64,000 bases of DNA from NCBI GenBank assembly GCA_031548545.1, contig JAVBQY010000017.1, positions 1-64,000 of the forward strand, read 5' to 3'. This DNA is from UBA932 sp031548545. GTDB lineage: Bacteria; Bacteroidota; Bacteroidia; Bacteroidales; UBA932. Under the pieces are notes generated by a model. The model was not told where the DNA came from, searched no databases, and worked only from the letters and a program-made list of their open reading frames with translations. Below are positions 18,401 through 26,332 of this stretch, piece by piece. How positions within the stretch are numbered: the first letter of the stretch is position 1; each line of letters begins with the position of its first letter. Position numbers and translations under genes: made by a program.

Positions 18401-21400
18401 TGTGTTATCGGCTCTTCAATAGGGCAGGTGGCTGTCTCACGGAAGTTTTGCAGTTCTTTTTCCTGTACGGGGCTGATGAGGGAGATACTGCTGACCGGGG
18501 CTTCGGGCTGCGCCGTCATGTTGTTGATGGCGGTGGCCATGGCCTCGGTGAAGTTGTTCATTGTATAGCGGCTGTAAAGCGCATTGTTGTATTTTGCTAC
18601 AATGCACACTTGCCCGTTACGGTTTTCAATATTGATGGCCAATTTGAATTTGGGCGCCTTAAGTTCCAGGTTCTCCACTTCCACGGCCTTGCCGTTGACG
18701 GTTTTTTGCTCGAGTATCCCCAGCTGATAGGCGAATACTATATTGGGCGCATAGTTGTATTGTGTAACCACCTTGGTGTAAGGGTAGTATTCGTGGGTTA
18801 CGGCATTGAGCAGGCTGTCTTTGGCCTGTTTGATGAATTCAACTACCGTTTGCTGTCCGATTTTGGCGGCCAAGGGAACCGTATTCACAAACATCCCCAC
18901 GCTGCGTTGGATATTGAAATTGCTACGTCCGTTACTTATGGTGGATAAATAGACCTCTTTATTATTGGTAAAACGGGATACGGTGTAGTTGGCTGCAGCC
19001 AGGAAGAGGCCGGACAGGGGAAGCCCATGGTTCCGGCAGAATTGATCCAGGGGTTTTTCGTCAAGCGGGTAAATACTTTCTTCGAGTTGTCCGTCTTCCG
19101 CCCCATGTTGATCGGCCGGGATCTCGCTGGCATTTTCGCAGTTGCCGAGCAACTGGTCAAAGTAGCTTTGGACGTCAAGCTGTTTTTGCAGGTTTTCCGG
19201 ACGGATTTCGTCGGTTACAAAATCAAAATAGCTGTAAGTTTCCAGCTCCGGCGCCTGCCCTTCATAAGTGCGGAGTAGTTCGTCAATGAAGAGGTTGATG
19301 GACCAGCCGTCGAAAATGATGTGGTGGACATCCATCAGCAGGCATACGTTTACCGGAGTTTGAACGATGGCAAAGCGGAACAGTGGTCCCGGTTTTTGCA
19401 GGTCGAAGGGCTTGACAAATTCCGCCTTGAAGGCCTTGAATTCTTCCTCGTTCATCGTTGACACGCTGATATCCGCCTGATGAGGACGGTTACGCACCTG
19501 CATGATTTCATGGTCAATGAGCTCAAGCGTGGTGAACATATAGGGATGGGCGGCCAATGTTTTATTCACGGCGGCGGCCAACTGCCCGGCATCGGTATCG
19601 GGCGCTGCTTTCAGGCACATAGGAATATTGTATATCATTTCCCCGGGACGCCGCATACAGTCAAAATACACGCCCTGTTGGTTTTGAGACAGGGGCATGG
19701 CGTTGCCTGACGCTGTTTGTGTATGGTCTGTTTTGGCCGTGAGCGGCTTGCTGAGCAGGTGTTGCTGGATGGCGTTTTCAATGGCGATGATGCTGCAACC
19801 TTCCATCAGTGTTTTGGCATCGGGACTGTAGCCGAAGCGTTTATATACCTGCATGGACAGTTTGATGACCGAAAGGGAGGTGAGGCCGCGATAGAGCAAA
19901 TCATCGGTAATGCTGAAATTGTTGTGACCGAGGATACCGGATACAATGCCGGTCAGTTCGGTCTCAAAGAAAGTGGCGGCCCGTTGCGGCTGTACTTTGT
20001 TTTTGGCCTGTGTTGCGCTGATCACCGGTTCCGGCAATGATTTAATGTCGGTTTTTCCATTGGGTGTGGTCGGTAATTTTTCGAGTTGCATGTATACCGC
20101 CGGTACCATGTATTGGGTGAGACTTTTGGCCAGTACGGCTTTTAAGTCGGCGGTGTCAATATTGCCGGTAGCGGTGAAATAAGCGCAGAGTTGCTCGGTG
20201 GCATTGATTTGTTTGATCACTACCACGGCGGATTTAATGCCTTCATATTTGGCGATGGCGGTTTCTATTTCGCCCAGTTCAATGCGCAGGCCGCGAAGTT
20301 TGACCTGGTTGTCGGTACGGCCGAGGATGATTATTTCACCCTTGTCCGTCCATTTGGCATAGTCGCCCGATTTATAAATTGCCACCCCTTTATAGTCTAT
20401 AAAGCGCTCCTGCGTCATTTCAGGCAGGTTGTTGTAGCCATGGGCTACCCCGGCGCCTCCGATGTAGAGTTCGCCCACCACGCCTTGCGGCAGCTCGTTG
20501 CCGTCACCGTCAACAATGAAGTTGACATAGTTGGTGAGCGGGCGGCCTACGGTAATCAGGCTTTCGTTGCTCAGTTCGCTGGCATTGGATAATATGGTGA
20601 TTTCCGTGGGGCCGTAGCCGTCTATGATCTTGGCCTTGGTTACAGCCTTTACTTTTTCATGCAGGCTGCTGCTATATTTTTCACCGGCAACCATAATGAC
20701 CTTACATTGGGCCAATGCGGTGTTAAACTTGTCGAGCTCCATGTGTAAGCCCAGGCGCGAAGGGGTGGAGCCATAATACTCGACCTTGTGCTGCAGCATC
20801 AGCGAGGCCAGGGCAATGGGGTTGTGCGCTTCTTCGTCTCCGGCAAAGATCAGTGTTTTACCGTTACACAGGGGTACGAACATTTCGTGTACGGATACGT
20901 CGAAGGATACGGTGGTGAGGCAAAGGAAGATATCTGCATGTTGTACCATTACATAGGCATGCAGGTTATCTTTATGCGGGTTGACATAGTTGGCCAGTCC
21001 GTAGTGGTGCAGGAGTACGCCCTTGGGTTTGCCGGTGGAACCGGAGGTATAGATAATATAGGAGTAATCTTCCGGTTTTACGGCTACGCCGGGGTTGGCG
21101 GTATTATCGCCTTTCAGCAGTTCTTCCACATCTACGGCTTTTCCGGGTTCAAAATCGTTGACACGGTCGGCTGTCGTGATAATAAAGCCGGCGCCGCTGT
21201 CGGTCATGATATGCTTGATGCGCTCGGCAGGGTAGTCGGGGTCGCAGGGGATCCAGGCCGAGCCGGTTTTCAGAATACCAAGGATGGAGATCATCACACG
21301 GCTGGTACGCGGCAGCAGTACAATGATCTTGCTCTGCGGTTGGATGCCGTGCCGAATCAGGCTATGGGCTAAAATATTGGCCTGCTCATTCAGCGCTGCA

Positions 21401-22863
21401 TAGGTGAAGGTCTTGTCGGAGGCTATCAGGGCGGTCTTACCGGCATGCTGTACGGCTTGCTTTTCAAATATACGGTGTACGATGGGTTCTTCTACCGGGC
21501 AGGTGGCGACTTCACGGAAGCCCTGCAGTACTTTTTCCTGCGCAGGACTAATGATGGATAGTTTATTCACCGGCGCCTGACTGTCGGCCATCATATTGGA
21601 TAATACGGTTTCCATAGACTGGGCGAAACGGCGGATGAGCGCTTCGCTGTAAAGGTCGCTGCGGTATTCAAAGAAGAGTTCAAAGCCGCTTTCCCGTTTG
21701 AAAACCATGAGGCTGAGGTTGGCTTTGGCATGTGGGGTGGGCATACGCCGGAAAGGAATCTGCCGTCCTTGAAATTCAAAATTATTGAGCAGCTCCGACT
21801 GGTATACGAACAACAGGTCTGCCTTGATATTATAGGTCTCAGCCAGTTCTCCGAATGAGAGGGTGTTGCTGTGCTGCATGGTGGCGACAAAGTCCTTTTT
21901 CACCGTTTGCAGGTAGGTCTCCACACTTTCACCCCGGTCAATCCGTACGTATACGGGGATAGTGCGTACAAGCATACCCATGGTGGTTTTGAGTTGCTGA
22001 GCGCGACGTCCGGCATGTACCGTACTGAATAAGGCTTCCTTGTTGCCCGAGAACCGGGCCAGGGTGTAGGCAAAAGCGCCAAGGAAGGGCACGCTGTCGG
22101 ATACCCCGGTTTGCAGTACAAAGCCGGCCATGGCTTCGGGCTTGATGGCCGGAAGGGGACACCACAATTTTGCCGTCAACGGTATTTTTTCGCCGGTGGA
22201 GCGGTTCAGGTCTGCCGGAATATTGGAATTGGTGTCGACGTCTTTCAGCCGCTCATCAAAATAGGCCTTGTCCGCCTTGTATTCCGGGCTTGAGGCTATG
22301 GTGCGTTCATAGTTCGAAAGGGTGAATGCCGTGACCTCTTCTTTTACGAAGGGTTGTCCTTCGTAGGCTTTGCCGATGGCGTTGAGAAAGAGGTTTAGCG
22401 AGGTGCCGTCACTTATCGTATGGTGAAATTCAACCATGAAATGGAGGTGTTGGTCCGTTTCATATAGGGCGAAATGGAAAAGCGGCCCTTCTTCAAGTTT
22501 GAAAGGGCGCATGAAGGCTTCTTTTTCCTGCTCAAATTCGGCCGCTGTCATTTTCTTGTAAGGAATATCGAAAATAACATTGTCCTGCGGGATGACGGAC
22601 GGTTCACCATCTACGATATCAATCCGTATTTTCAGGAAGGGATAGGCGTCCACAGCCTGGTGTACGGCGGCCTTGAACTTGTCGATGTCTATGTTCATCT
22701 CCTTGGGGAAGATGCAGTCGTACGGGATGTTGTAACCGGTAGTATTGGGTGCGCCGGTGCTACCGAGGTAAATGTTAAGCTGGCTGTTGGTCAGCGGATA
22801 ACTGTTGCGTTCCTGTATATGAGCGGCAAAGGGGTTTGGGGTGGACATACTACCGGTTTTCAT
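15472..22863 (-). CDS. Two-module nonribosomal peptide synthetase with terminal reductase (C-A-T-C-A-T-R)
   Basis: A 2463-residue cytoplasmic assembly-line enzyme. Rough domain positions are C1 20-440 (HHTISDG near 150), A1 460-945 (YTSGSTGKPKG near 608, GYGPTE near 750), T1 960-1035 (Ser near 996 in RGLTSL), C2 1050-1470 (HHIIFDG near 1183), A2 1490-1970 (YTSGSTGKPKG near 1633), T2 1980-2050 (Ser near 2016 in LGGTSL) and R 2085-2463. The reductase has TGVTGFLG for NADPH, STSSVCG and the YVRSK catalytic Tyr/Lys. All core residues look intact. Order predicts a dipeptide, possibly N-acylated if C1 is a starter domain, released as aldehyde or alcohol. The ATG at 22861-22863 is preferred, because a TTG 8 codons upstream lies in the apparent -7 box. 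First gene of the NRPS-MATE-PPTase operon. Confidence 0.95.
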   Translation of the reverse strand: MKTGSMSTPNPFAAHIQERNSYPLTNSQLNIYLGSTGAPNTTGYNIPYDCIFPKEMNIDIDKFKAAVHQAVDAYPFLKIRIDIVDGEPSVIPQDNVIFDIPYKKMTAAEFEQEKEAFMRPFKLEEGPLFHFALYETDQHLHFMVEFHHTISDGTSLNLFLNAIGKAYEGQPFVKEEVTAFTLSNYERTIASSPEYKADKAYFDERLKDVDTNSNIPADLNRSTGEKIPLTAKLWCPLPAIKPEAMAGFVLQTGVSDSVPFLGAFAYTLARFSGNKEALFSTVHAGRRAQQLKTTMGMLVRTIPVYVRIDRGESVETYLQTVKKDFVATMQHSNTLSFGELAETYNIKADLLFVYQSELLNNFEFQGRQIPFRRMPTPHAKANLSLMVFKRESGFELFFEYRSDLYSEALIRRFAQSMETVLSNMMADSQAPVNKLSIISPAQEKVLQGFREVATCPVEEPIVHRIFEKQAVQHAGKTALIASDKTFTYAALNEQANILAHSLIRHGIQPQSKIIVLLPRTSRVMISILGILKTGSAWIPCDPDYPAERIKHIMTDSGAGFIITTADRVNDFEPGKAVDVEELLKGDNTANPGVAVKPEDYSYIIYTSGSTGKPKGVLLHHYGLANYVNPHKDNLHAYVMVQHADIFLCLTTVSFDVSVHEMFVPLCNGKTLIFAGDEEAHNPIALASLMLQHKVEYYGSTPSRLGLHMELDKFNTALAQCKVIMVAGEKYSSSLHEKVKAVTKAKIIDGYGPTEITILSNASELSNESLITVGRPLTNYVNFIVDGDGNELPQGVVGELYIGGAGVAHGYNNLPEMTQERFIDYKGVAIYKSGDYAKWTDKGEIIILGRTDNQVKLRGLRIELGEIETAIAKYEGIKSAVVVIKQINATEQLCAYFTATGNIDTADLKAVLAKSLTQYMVPAVYMQLEKLPTTPNGKTDIKSLPEPVISATQAKNKVQPQRAATFFETELTGIVSGILGHNNFSITDDLLYRGLTSLSVIKLSMQVYKRFGYSPDAKTLMEGCSIIAIENAIQQHLLSKPLTAKTDHTQTASGNAMPLSQNQQGVYFDCMRRPGEMIYNIPMCLKAAPDTDAGQLAAAVNKTLAAHPYMFTTLELIDHEIMQVRNRPHQADISVSTMNEEEFKAFKAEFVKPFDLQKPGPLFRFAIVQTPVNVCLLMDVHHIIFDGWSINLFIDELLRTYEGQAPELETYSYFDFVTDEIRPENLQKQLDVQSYFDQLLGNCENASEIPADQHGAEDGQLEESIYPLDEKPLDQFCRNHGLPLSGLFLAAANYTVSRFTNNKEVYLSTISNGRSNFNIQRSVGMFVNTVPLAAKIGQQTVVEFIKQAKDSLLNAVTHEYYPYTKVVTQYNYAPNIVFAYQLGILEQKTVNGKAVEVENLELKAPKFKLAINIENRNGQVCIVAKYNNALYSRYTMNNFTEAMATAINNMTAQPEAPVSSISLISPVQEKELQNFRETATCPIEEPITHHIFENQVLNSADKTALIATDRTLTYKELNEQANILAHELIRRGIKPQSKVVILLPRTSRVIISILGIMKTGSAYIPCDPDYPIERINHVLEDSGAGFIITTADRVGDFEAGKAVDVEELLKGKDKENPKVPVSPDDHSYIIYTSGSTGKPKGVLLHHRGLANYVNPHKGHVIAHTMVENADIILGMTTVSFDVSVLEIFVPLCNGKTLVFISDETTRNPAQLAQLMKEQHIQYYGSTPSRLAQLLEFPAFCEAISQCTVLVIGGEKFSNTLREKVKKISKAKIINGYGPTEITISSHAADLTNESQVTVGRTATNYCSFIVDSDGNELPQGIVGELYIGGVGVAHGYNNLPEMTQERFIHYKGVRVYKSGDYAKWNNKGEVIILGRTDNQVKIRGLRIELSEIETAVSKFNGIKDVVVVIKKLNGVEHLCAYFTGKREIEIPYLKDFLKRSLTQYMVPTIYTQLDSMPATPNGKTDIKALPEPALVLDNEYESAANEAEQAFCDIFAKVLDMPKVGATDNFFDLGGTSLLVTRIIIEAVNHNFNINYGDVFTHSTPRKLATLFAPKASSVENVTDDPANYNYEPLHALLKGNNIDAFRKGTQLPVGNLLLTGVTGFLGVHVLQEYLSAESGTVYCLLRKGNFRSEESRLKAMLFYYFENTYEELFGSRIIVVPGDITDKQVYTSGLLQKAKINTVINCAALVKHFSNTTDIEDVNYGGVLNLIDYCKTSGAKLIQVSTSSVCGYSIDNVPAADTKMSEEMLWYGQSIDNKYVRSKFLAERAILEAISKGELRAKIMRVGNLSARQRDGEFQMNFSTNSFMGRIKSMEVIGKFPYSLMNKPSELTPIDSTAKAVLLLSKTPEQCVVFHPYNNHFVFMGDIINALRKTGASIDYVEEEDFQKAADAAAKNPEKARILSSMIAYQNMGHGKKILLLGNTNDYTAQVLYRMGFQWPIPSDEYMSRFISALTGLGFFELH

Positions 22864-22884
22864 ACTATATATATGTTTAGATAA

Positions 22885-22892
22885 CAAAAGTA
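22885..22892 (-). promoter_or_regulatory. Putative -7 box for the NRPS operon
   Basis: On the minus strand TACTTTTG matches TAnnTTTG, 21 bases before the NRPS ATG. No TTG stands at the expected -33 distance, so the promoter may be weak or need an activator. It lies back to back with the thrS promoter in a 158-base gap. Confidence 0.4.
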
Positions 22893-22949
22893 GTAAAAAG
22901 AGAAAACTTATAGAAGTCCGTTATTATTTTTTAAGAAAAAACATCAATA

Positions 22950-22979
22950 TTGCCATTTTCAACAAAATTACTACCTTTG
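22950..22979 (+). promoter_or_regulatory. thrS promoter
   Basis: TTG (22950-22952), 19 bases, TACCTTTG (22972-22979) match the Bacteroidota consensus exactly. The thrS ATG is 42 bases beyond the box. Confidence 0.75.
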
Positions 22980-23021
22980 TCAGTTAGTTTTTTAGAATCG
23001 TAATTTTTAATTCGTAATTGA

Positions 23022-24959
23022 ATGATAAATATCACTTTCCCCGATGGCAGCGTGCGGCAGTATGAGTCCGGCGTTACGGGATTTGAAATAGCCAAAGGCA
23101 TTAGCCCGCGCCTGGCCGCCGATGTGTTGGCCGTAGGAGTAAATGGCACAACCATAGACCTGAACCGTCCGATCACCACGGATGCCAGCGTGAAGTTATA
23201 CAAATGGGAGGATGCCGAAGGCCGGCATGCCTTCTGGCATTCTTCTTCGCATATCATGGCCGAGGCCCTGCAGGAACTGTATCCGGGTATCAAATTCGGT
23301 ATAGGGCCTTCTATTGAGACCGGTTTTTATTATGATGTGGATTTCGGCGAGCATTCGCTTACTGAGGCGGAATTGCCTGCTATTGAGGCGAAAATGCTGG
23401 AGTTTGCCCGTGAAAAACAAACTTTTGTTCGCCGCGACGTCAGCAAAGCCGAGGCGCTGAAGACGTATACGGAAAAGGGGGATCCCTATAAATGTGAGTT
23501 GATTAGTGACTTACAGGATGGTACGATCACTTTTTATACTTCCGGCCAGTTTACGGATCTTTGCCGTGGTCCCCACCTGGCAGATACCAGTGTGATCAAG
23601 GCGGTGAAGTTGACAGCCATTGCAGGTGCTTACTGGCGTGGTAATGAGAAAAATAAAATGTTGACGCGCATCTACGGGGTTACCTTCCCGCAGAAAAAAT
23701 TGCTGGATGAATACCTGCAAATGCTGGAGGAAGCCAAAAAACGCGACCACCGTAAAATCGGCAAGGAATTGGAGCTGTTTGCTTTCTCACAACGGGTAGG
23801 TCAGGGCTTGCCTTTGTGGCTGCCTAAGGGCGCCGCGCTGCGTGAGCGCCTGGAAAATTTCCTCCGTAAGGTGCAGAAAAACCACGGCTACCAACAGGTT
23901 ATAACACCGCATATTGGTCAGAAAGAATTGTATGTGACCTCCGGCCACTATGCCAAGTATGGCGCGGATTCATTCAAGCCTATTATGACCCCGGTAGAAG
24001 GAGAGGAGTTCTTGCTGAAACCTATGAACTGCCCTCACCATTGTGAGATTTATAAAACGAAACCCCGCTCTTATAAGGACCTGCCTTTACGTTTGGCGGA
24101 GTTCGGGACGGTATACCGTTATGAACAAAGCGGAGAGTTGCATGGCTTGACGCGTGTACGAGGTTTCACCCAGGATGACGCCCATATTTTCTGCCGTCCT
24201 GACCAATTGAAAGAAGAATTCTGCAAAGTGATTGATATCGTGTTATATATCTTTAGAACCCTGGATTTTAAGGATTATGTGGCGCAGGTCTCTTTGCGTG
24301 ACCCGAACAATACGGAGAAATATATCGGTTCCGATGAAAACTGGGAAAAGGCCGAGCGCGCCATTATTGAGGCGGCCGAAGAGAAAGGCCTGAAGACCGT
24401 GGTGGAAACCGGTGAGGCTGCATTCTATGGTCCCAAACTGGACTTTATGGTACGTGACGCTATTGGCCGCAAATGGCAGTTGGGTACCATACAGGTAGAC
24501 TATAATCTGCCGGAGCGTTTTGACCTGGAGTATGTGGGAGCAGATGACAAACGCCATCGCCCGGTGATGATCCACCGTGCGCCCTTCGGTTCCATGGAGC
24601 GTTTTGTGGCCGTACTGATTGAGCATACCGGCGGTAAATTCCCGCTTTGGCTTACGCCGGAGCAGGTGGCCGTGTTGCCGCTCAGCGAAAAGTACAATGA
24701 GTATGCCGAAGCGGTGCAAAAGACCCTGGAACAGGCGGATATTCGTGCTTTTGTGGATGATCGCAATGAAACCATAGGAAAGAAAATCCGTGAAAATGAG
24801 CTGAAACGTATTCCGTATTTACTGGTAGTGGGTGAAAAGGAAGTTGCTGAAAACAAGGTGGCTGTGCGTAAGCAGGGCGAAGGTGACAAGGGCGCCATGG
24901 CTACGGAGGACTTTGTGAAGTTGTTTATGGAGGAAATTGACAAACAGTTGAATGGTTGA
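23022..24959 (+). CDS. thrS: Threonyl-tRNA synthetase
   Basis: Charges tRNA-Thr in the cytoplasm and edits mischarged Ser. The 645-residue protein shows the full bacterial layout: TGS domain (1-60, MINITFPDGSVRQYESG), editing domain (about 65-225, with HSSSHIMAEAL and CRGPHL), class II catalytic core (about 240-540, with MNCPHHCEIY supplying zinc ligands, motif 2 RYEQSGELHGLTRVRGFTQ and motif 3 HRAPFGSMERF) and anticodon-binding domain (about 545-645). It is followed by infC-rpmI-rplT, the classic gene order. A separate promoter lies before infC, so expression can be uncoupled. Confidence 0.98.
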   Translation: MINITFPDGSVRQYESGVTGFEIAKGISPRLAADVLAVGVNGTTIDLNRPITTDASVKLYKWEDAEGRHAFWHSSSHIMAEALQELYPGIKFGIGPSIETGFYYDVDFGEHSLTEAELPAIEAKMLEFAREKQTFVRRDVSKAEALKTYTEKGDPYKCELISDLQDGTITFYTSGQFTDLCRGPHLADTSVIKAVKLTAIAGAYWRGNEKNKMLTRIYGVTFPQKKLLDEYLQMLEEAKKRDHRKIGKELELFAFSQRVGQGLPLWLPKGAALRERLENFLRKVQKNHGYQQVITPHIGQKELYVTSGHYAKYGADSFKPIMTPVEGEEFLLKPMNCPHHCEIYKTKPRSYKDLPLRLAEFGTVYRYEQSGELHGLTRVRGFTQDDAHIFCRPDQLKEEFCKVIDIVLYIFRTLDFKDYVAQVSLRDPNNTEKYIGSDENWEKAERAIIEAAEEKGLKTVVETGEAAFYGPKLDFMVRDAIGRKWQLGTIQVDYNLPERFDLEYVGADDKRHRPVMIHRAPFGSMERFVAVLIEHTGGKFPLWLTPEQVAVLPLSEKYNEYAEAVQKTLEQADIRAFVDDRNETIGKKIRENELKRIPYLLVVGEKEVAENKVAVRKQGEGDKGAMATEDFVKLFMEEIDKQLNG

Positions 24960-24974
24960 TAATATTCAATTAAT

Positions 24975-25005
24975 TTGGTGATTTGATAGAAAATATATAA
25001 TTTTG
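24975..25005 (+). promoter_or_regulatory. infC-rpmI-rplT promoter
   Basis: TTG (24975-24977), 20 bases, TAATTTTG (24998-25005) fit the Bacteroidota promoter pattern. They sit between thrS and infC, about 45 bases before the proposed ATA start. Confidence 0.65.
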
Positions 25006-25036
25006 CACCCTATTTTATAAAAAGTTTAATTTAATT

Positions 25037-25041
25037 GGAGG
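25037..25041 (+). promoter_or_regulatory. Strong Shine-Dalgarno GGAGG before infC
   Basis: GGAGG ends 9 bases before the in-frame ATA at 25051. Strong Shine-Dalgarno sites are uncommon in Bacteroidota, so this one decides the start and may be part of IF3 self-control. Confidence 0.7.
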
Positions 25042-25050
25042 ACCCAAACT

Positions 25051-25674
25051 ATAGCAACACCTTACAGACCGCAACGTCCAACCTTTAAACCGGGAGGCCC
25101 TAAACCTAATGCGAACAAGGATCGCAATTTCAACAGAGGCCGGGCTGAGAAGAAGGAAGATGAACACCGTACAAATGCGGGTATCAGAGGCGTAAATACC
25201 GTTCGTGTAGTGGGTGATAACGTACCCAATCCGGGTAATATTTATCCTATCGCCGAAGCTTTGCGTTTGGCGCAGGATATGGAACTTGACCTGGTGGAAA
25301 TTTCTCCCAATGCCGATCCTCCTGTTTGTAAGATAGTTGATTATCAAAAATTCCTATACCAGCAACGGAAAAAGGCCAAAGAAATGAAAGCCAATACCCA
25401 GAAGGTGGTGATCAAGGAAATCCGTTTCGGTCCGCAAACCGATGAGCATGACTACCAGTTTAAACTGAAACATGCCCAGAGTTTTTTGGAAGAAGGGTCT
25501 AAAGTGAAAGCTTATGTGTTCTTTAAAGGCCGTTCGATTATGTTTTCGGAGCAGGGTGAAAAATTATTGTTGCGTTTTGCTGTGGACCTGGAAGAGTTCG
25601 GAAAAGCGGAGCAATTGCCCAAATTGGAGGGTAAGCGCATGATTATGATGATGGCTCCTGCGAAGAAGAAATAA
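25051..25674 (+). CDS. infC: Translation initiation factor IF-3, ATA start
   Basis: IF-3 binds the 30S subunit and checks the initiation codon. The 207-residue product has the N domain (VRVVGDNVPNPGNIYPIAEAL, DLVEISPNADPPVCKIVDY) and C domain (KEIRFGPQTDEHDYQFKLKHA, VKAYVFFKGRS). The first in-frame ATG (25210) would cut off the start of the N domain. An in-frame stop at 25027-25029 leaves only a short window. In it, ATA at 25051 follows GGAGG at ideal spacing and opens a typical basic, Pro/Arg-rich leader. E. coli infC uses the rare AUU start for autoregulation. A rare start here suggests the same logic. Start-codon choice is inferred. Confidence 0.93.
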   Translation: MATPYRPQRPTFKPGGPKPNANKDRNFNRGRAEKKEDEHRTNAGIRGVNTVRVVGDNVPNPGNIYPIAEALRLAQDMELDLVEISPNADPPVCKIVDYQKFLYQQRKKAKEMKANTQKVVIKEIRFGPQTDEHDYQFKLKHAQSFLEEGSKVKAYVFFKGRSIMFSEQGEKLLLRFAVDLEEFGKAEQLPKLEGKRMIMMMAPAKKK

Positions 25675-25715
25675 TTTAGCTTAGAGACAAAACAATTTAC
25701 TTAAATATTACTTAT

Positions 25716-25910
25716 ATGCCAAAAATTAAAACGAACTCCGGTGCCAAAAAGCGTTTCCAGCTTACCGGATCGGGAAAAGTAAAACGCAAACATGCGTACA
25801 AAAGTCACATTTTGACGAAGAAGACGATTAAACGTAAACGTAACCTCACCTATTCGGCTGTAGTAGCCAATTCAGATGAGAAACGTATCAAAGCAATGTT
25901 AGTCGCTTAA
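25716..25910 (+). CDS. rpmI: 50S ribosomal protein bL35
   Basis: A 64-residue basic protein of the large subunit. It has the family pattern MPKIKTNSGAKKRFQLTGSGK, the KHAYKSHIL motif and many Lys/Arg. It lies 41 bases after infC and 77 before rplT in the conserved infC-rpmI-rplT operon. Assignment secure. Confidence 0.97.
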   Translation: MPKIKTNSGAKKRFQLTGSGKVKRKHAYKSHILTKKTIKRKRNLTYSAVVANSDEKRIKAMLVA

Positions 25911-25987
25911 TTTATTATTTTATTAACCGGATGTTCAGCATCAAAGACCTTTAACAGGGCGCTGACTTTCACAAAACCATTATTACT

Positions 25988-26332
25988 ATGCCTCGTGCTA
26001 CAAATGCGGTTGCTTCACGTGAACGCCGCAAAAAACTGCTCAAAAAAACAAAAGGTAACTTTTTGGCCCGCGCCAATGTGTGGACTGTTGCCAAAAATAC
26101 CTATGAAAAAGGTTTAACCTATGCTTACCGTGACCGTAAGGTGAAAAAACGCACTTTCCGTTCATTGTGGATTCAACGTATCAATGCCGCTGTTCGTCCC
26201 TACGGTATGACTTACTCCGAGTTCATGGGTAAGGTAGCTAAAAATAATATCGCTTTGAACCGTAAGGTGTTGGCTGATTTAGCCATGAATCACCCTAAGG
26301 CTTTCGAAGCTGTGGTAAAATCCCTGAAATAA
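25988..26332 (+). CDS. rplT: 50S ribosomal protein bL20
   Basis: A 114-residue RNA-binding protein needed for early 50S assembly. In other bacteria it represses its own operon at a structured leader. The sequence is typical: MPRATNAVASRERRKKLLKKTKG, the AYRDRKVKKRTFRSLWIQRINAAVRPYGMTYS core and the conserved helical end. Its last 38 bases overlap, on the opposite strand, the end of a small hypothetical gene. The operon terminator lies about 100 bases downstream. Confidence 0.97.
   Translation: MPRATNAVASRERRKKLLKKTKGNFLARANVWTVAKNTYEKGLTYAYRDRKVKKRTFRSLWIQRINAAVRPYGMTYSEFMGKVAKNNIALNRKVLADLAMNHPKAFEAVVKSLK

Noticed and set aside
18259..18948. Plus-strand frame of 229 codons inside the NRPS gene, with several others (15622-16242, 20788-21372)
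   Set aside because: All are antisense to intact NRPS domains and have no recognisable motifs.
22864..22887. TTG start adding 8 residues to the NRPS
   Set aside because: The TTG lies within the apparent -7 box TACTTTTG, so it would not be in the transcript. ATG 22863 follows at once.
22980..23021. T-box or attenuator leader before thrS
   Set aside because: The leader is only about 36 bases from the predicted start site, too short for a T-box, and shows no strong hairpin.
25210..25674. ATG at 25210 as the infC start
   Set aside because: It would remove conserved IF-3 residues before VGDNVPNPG. The upstream ATA with GGAGG restores them.
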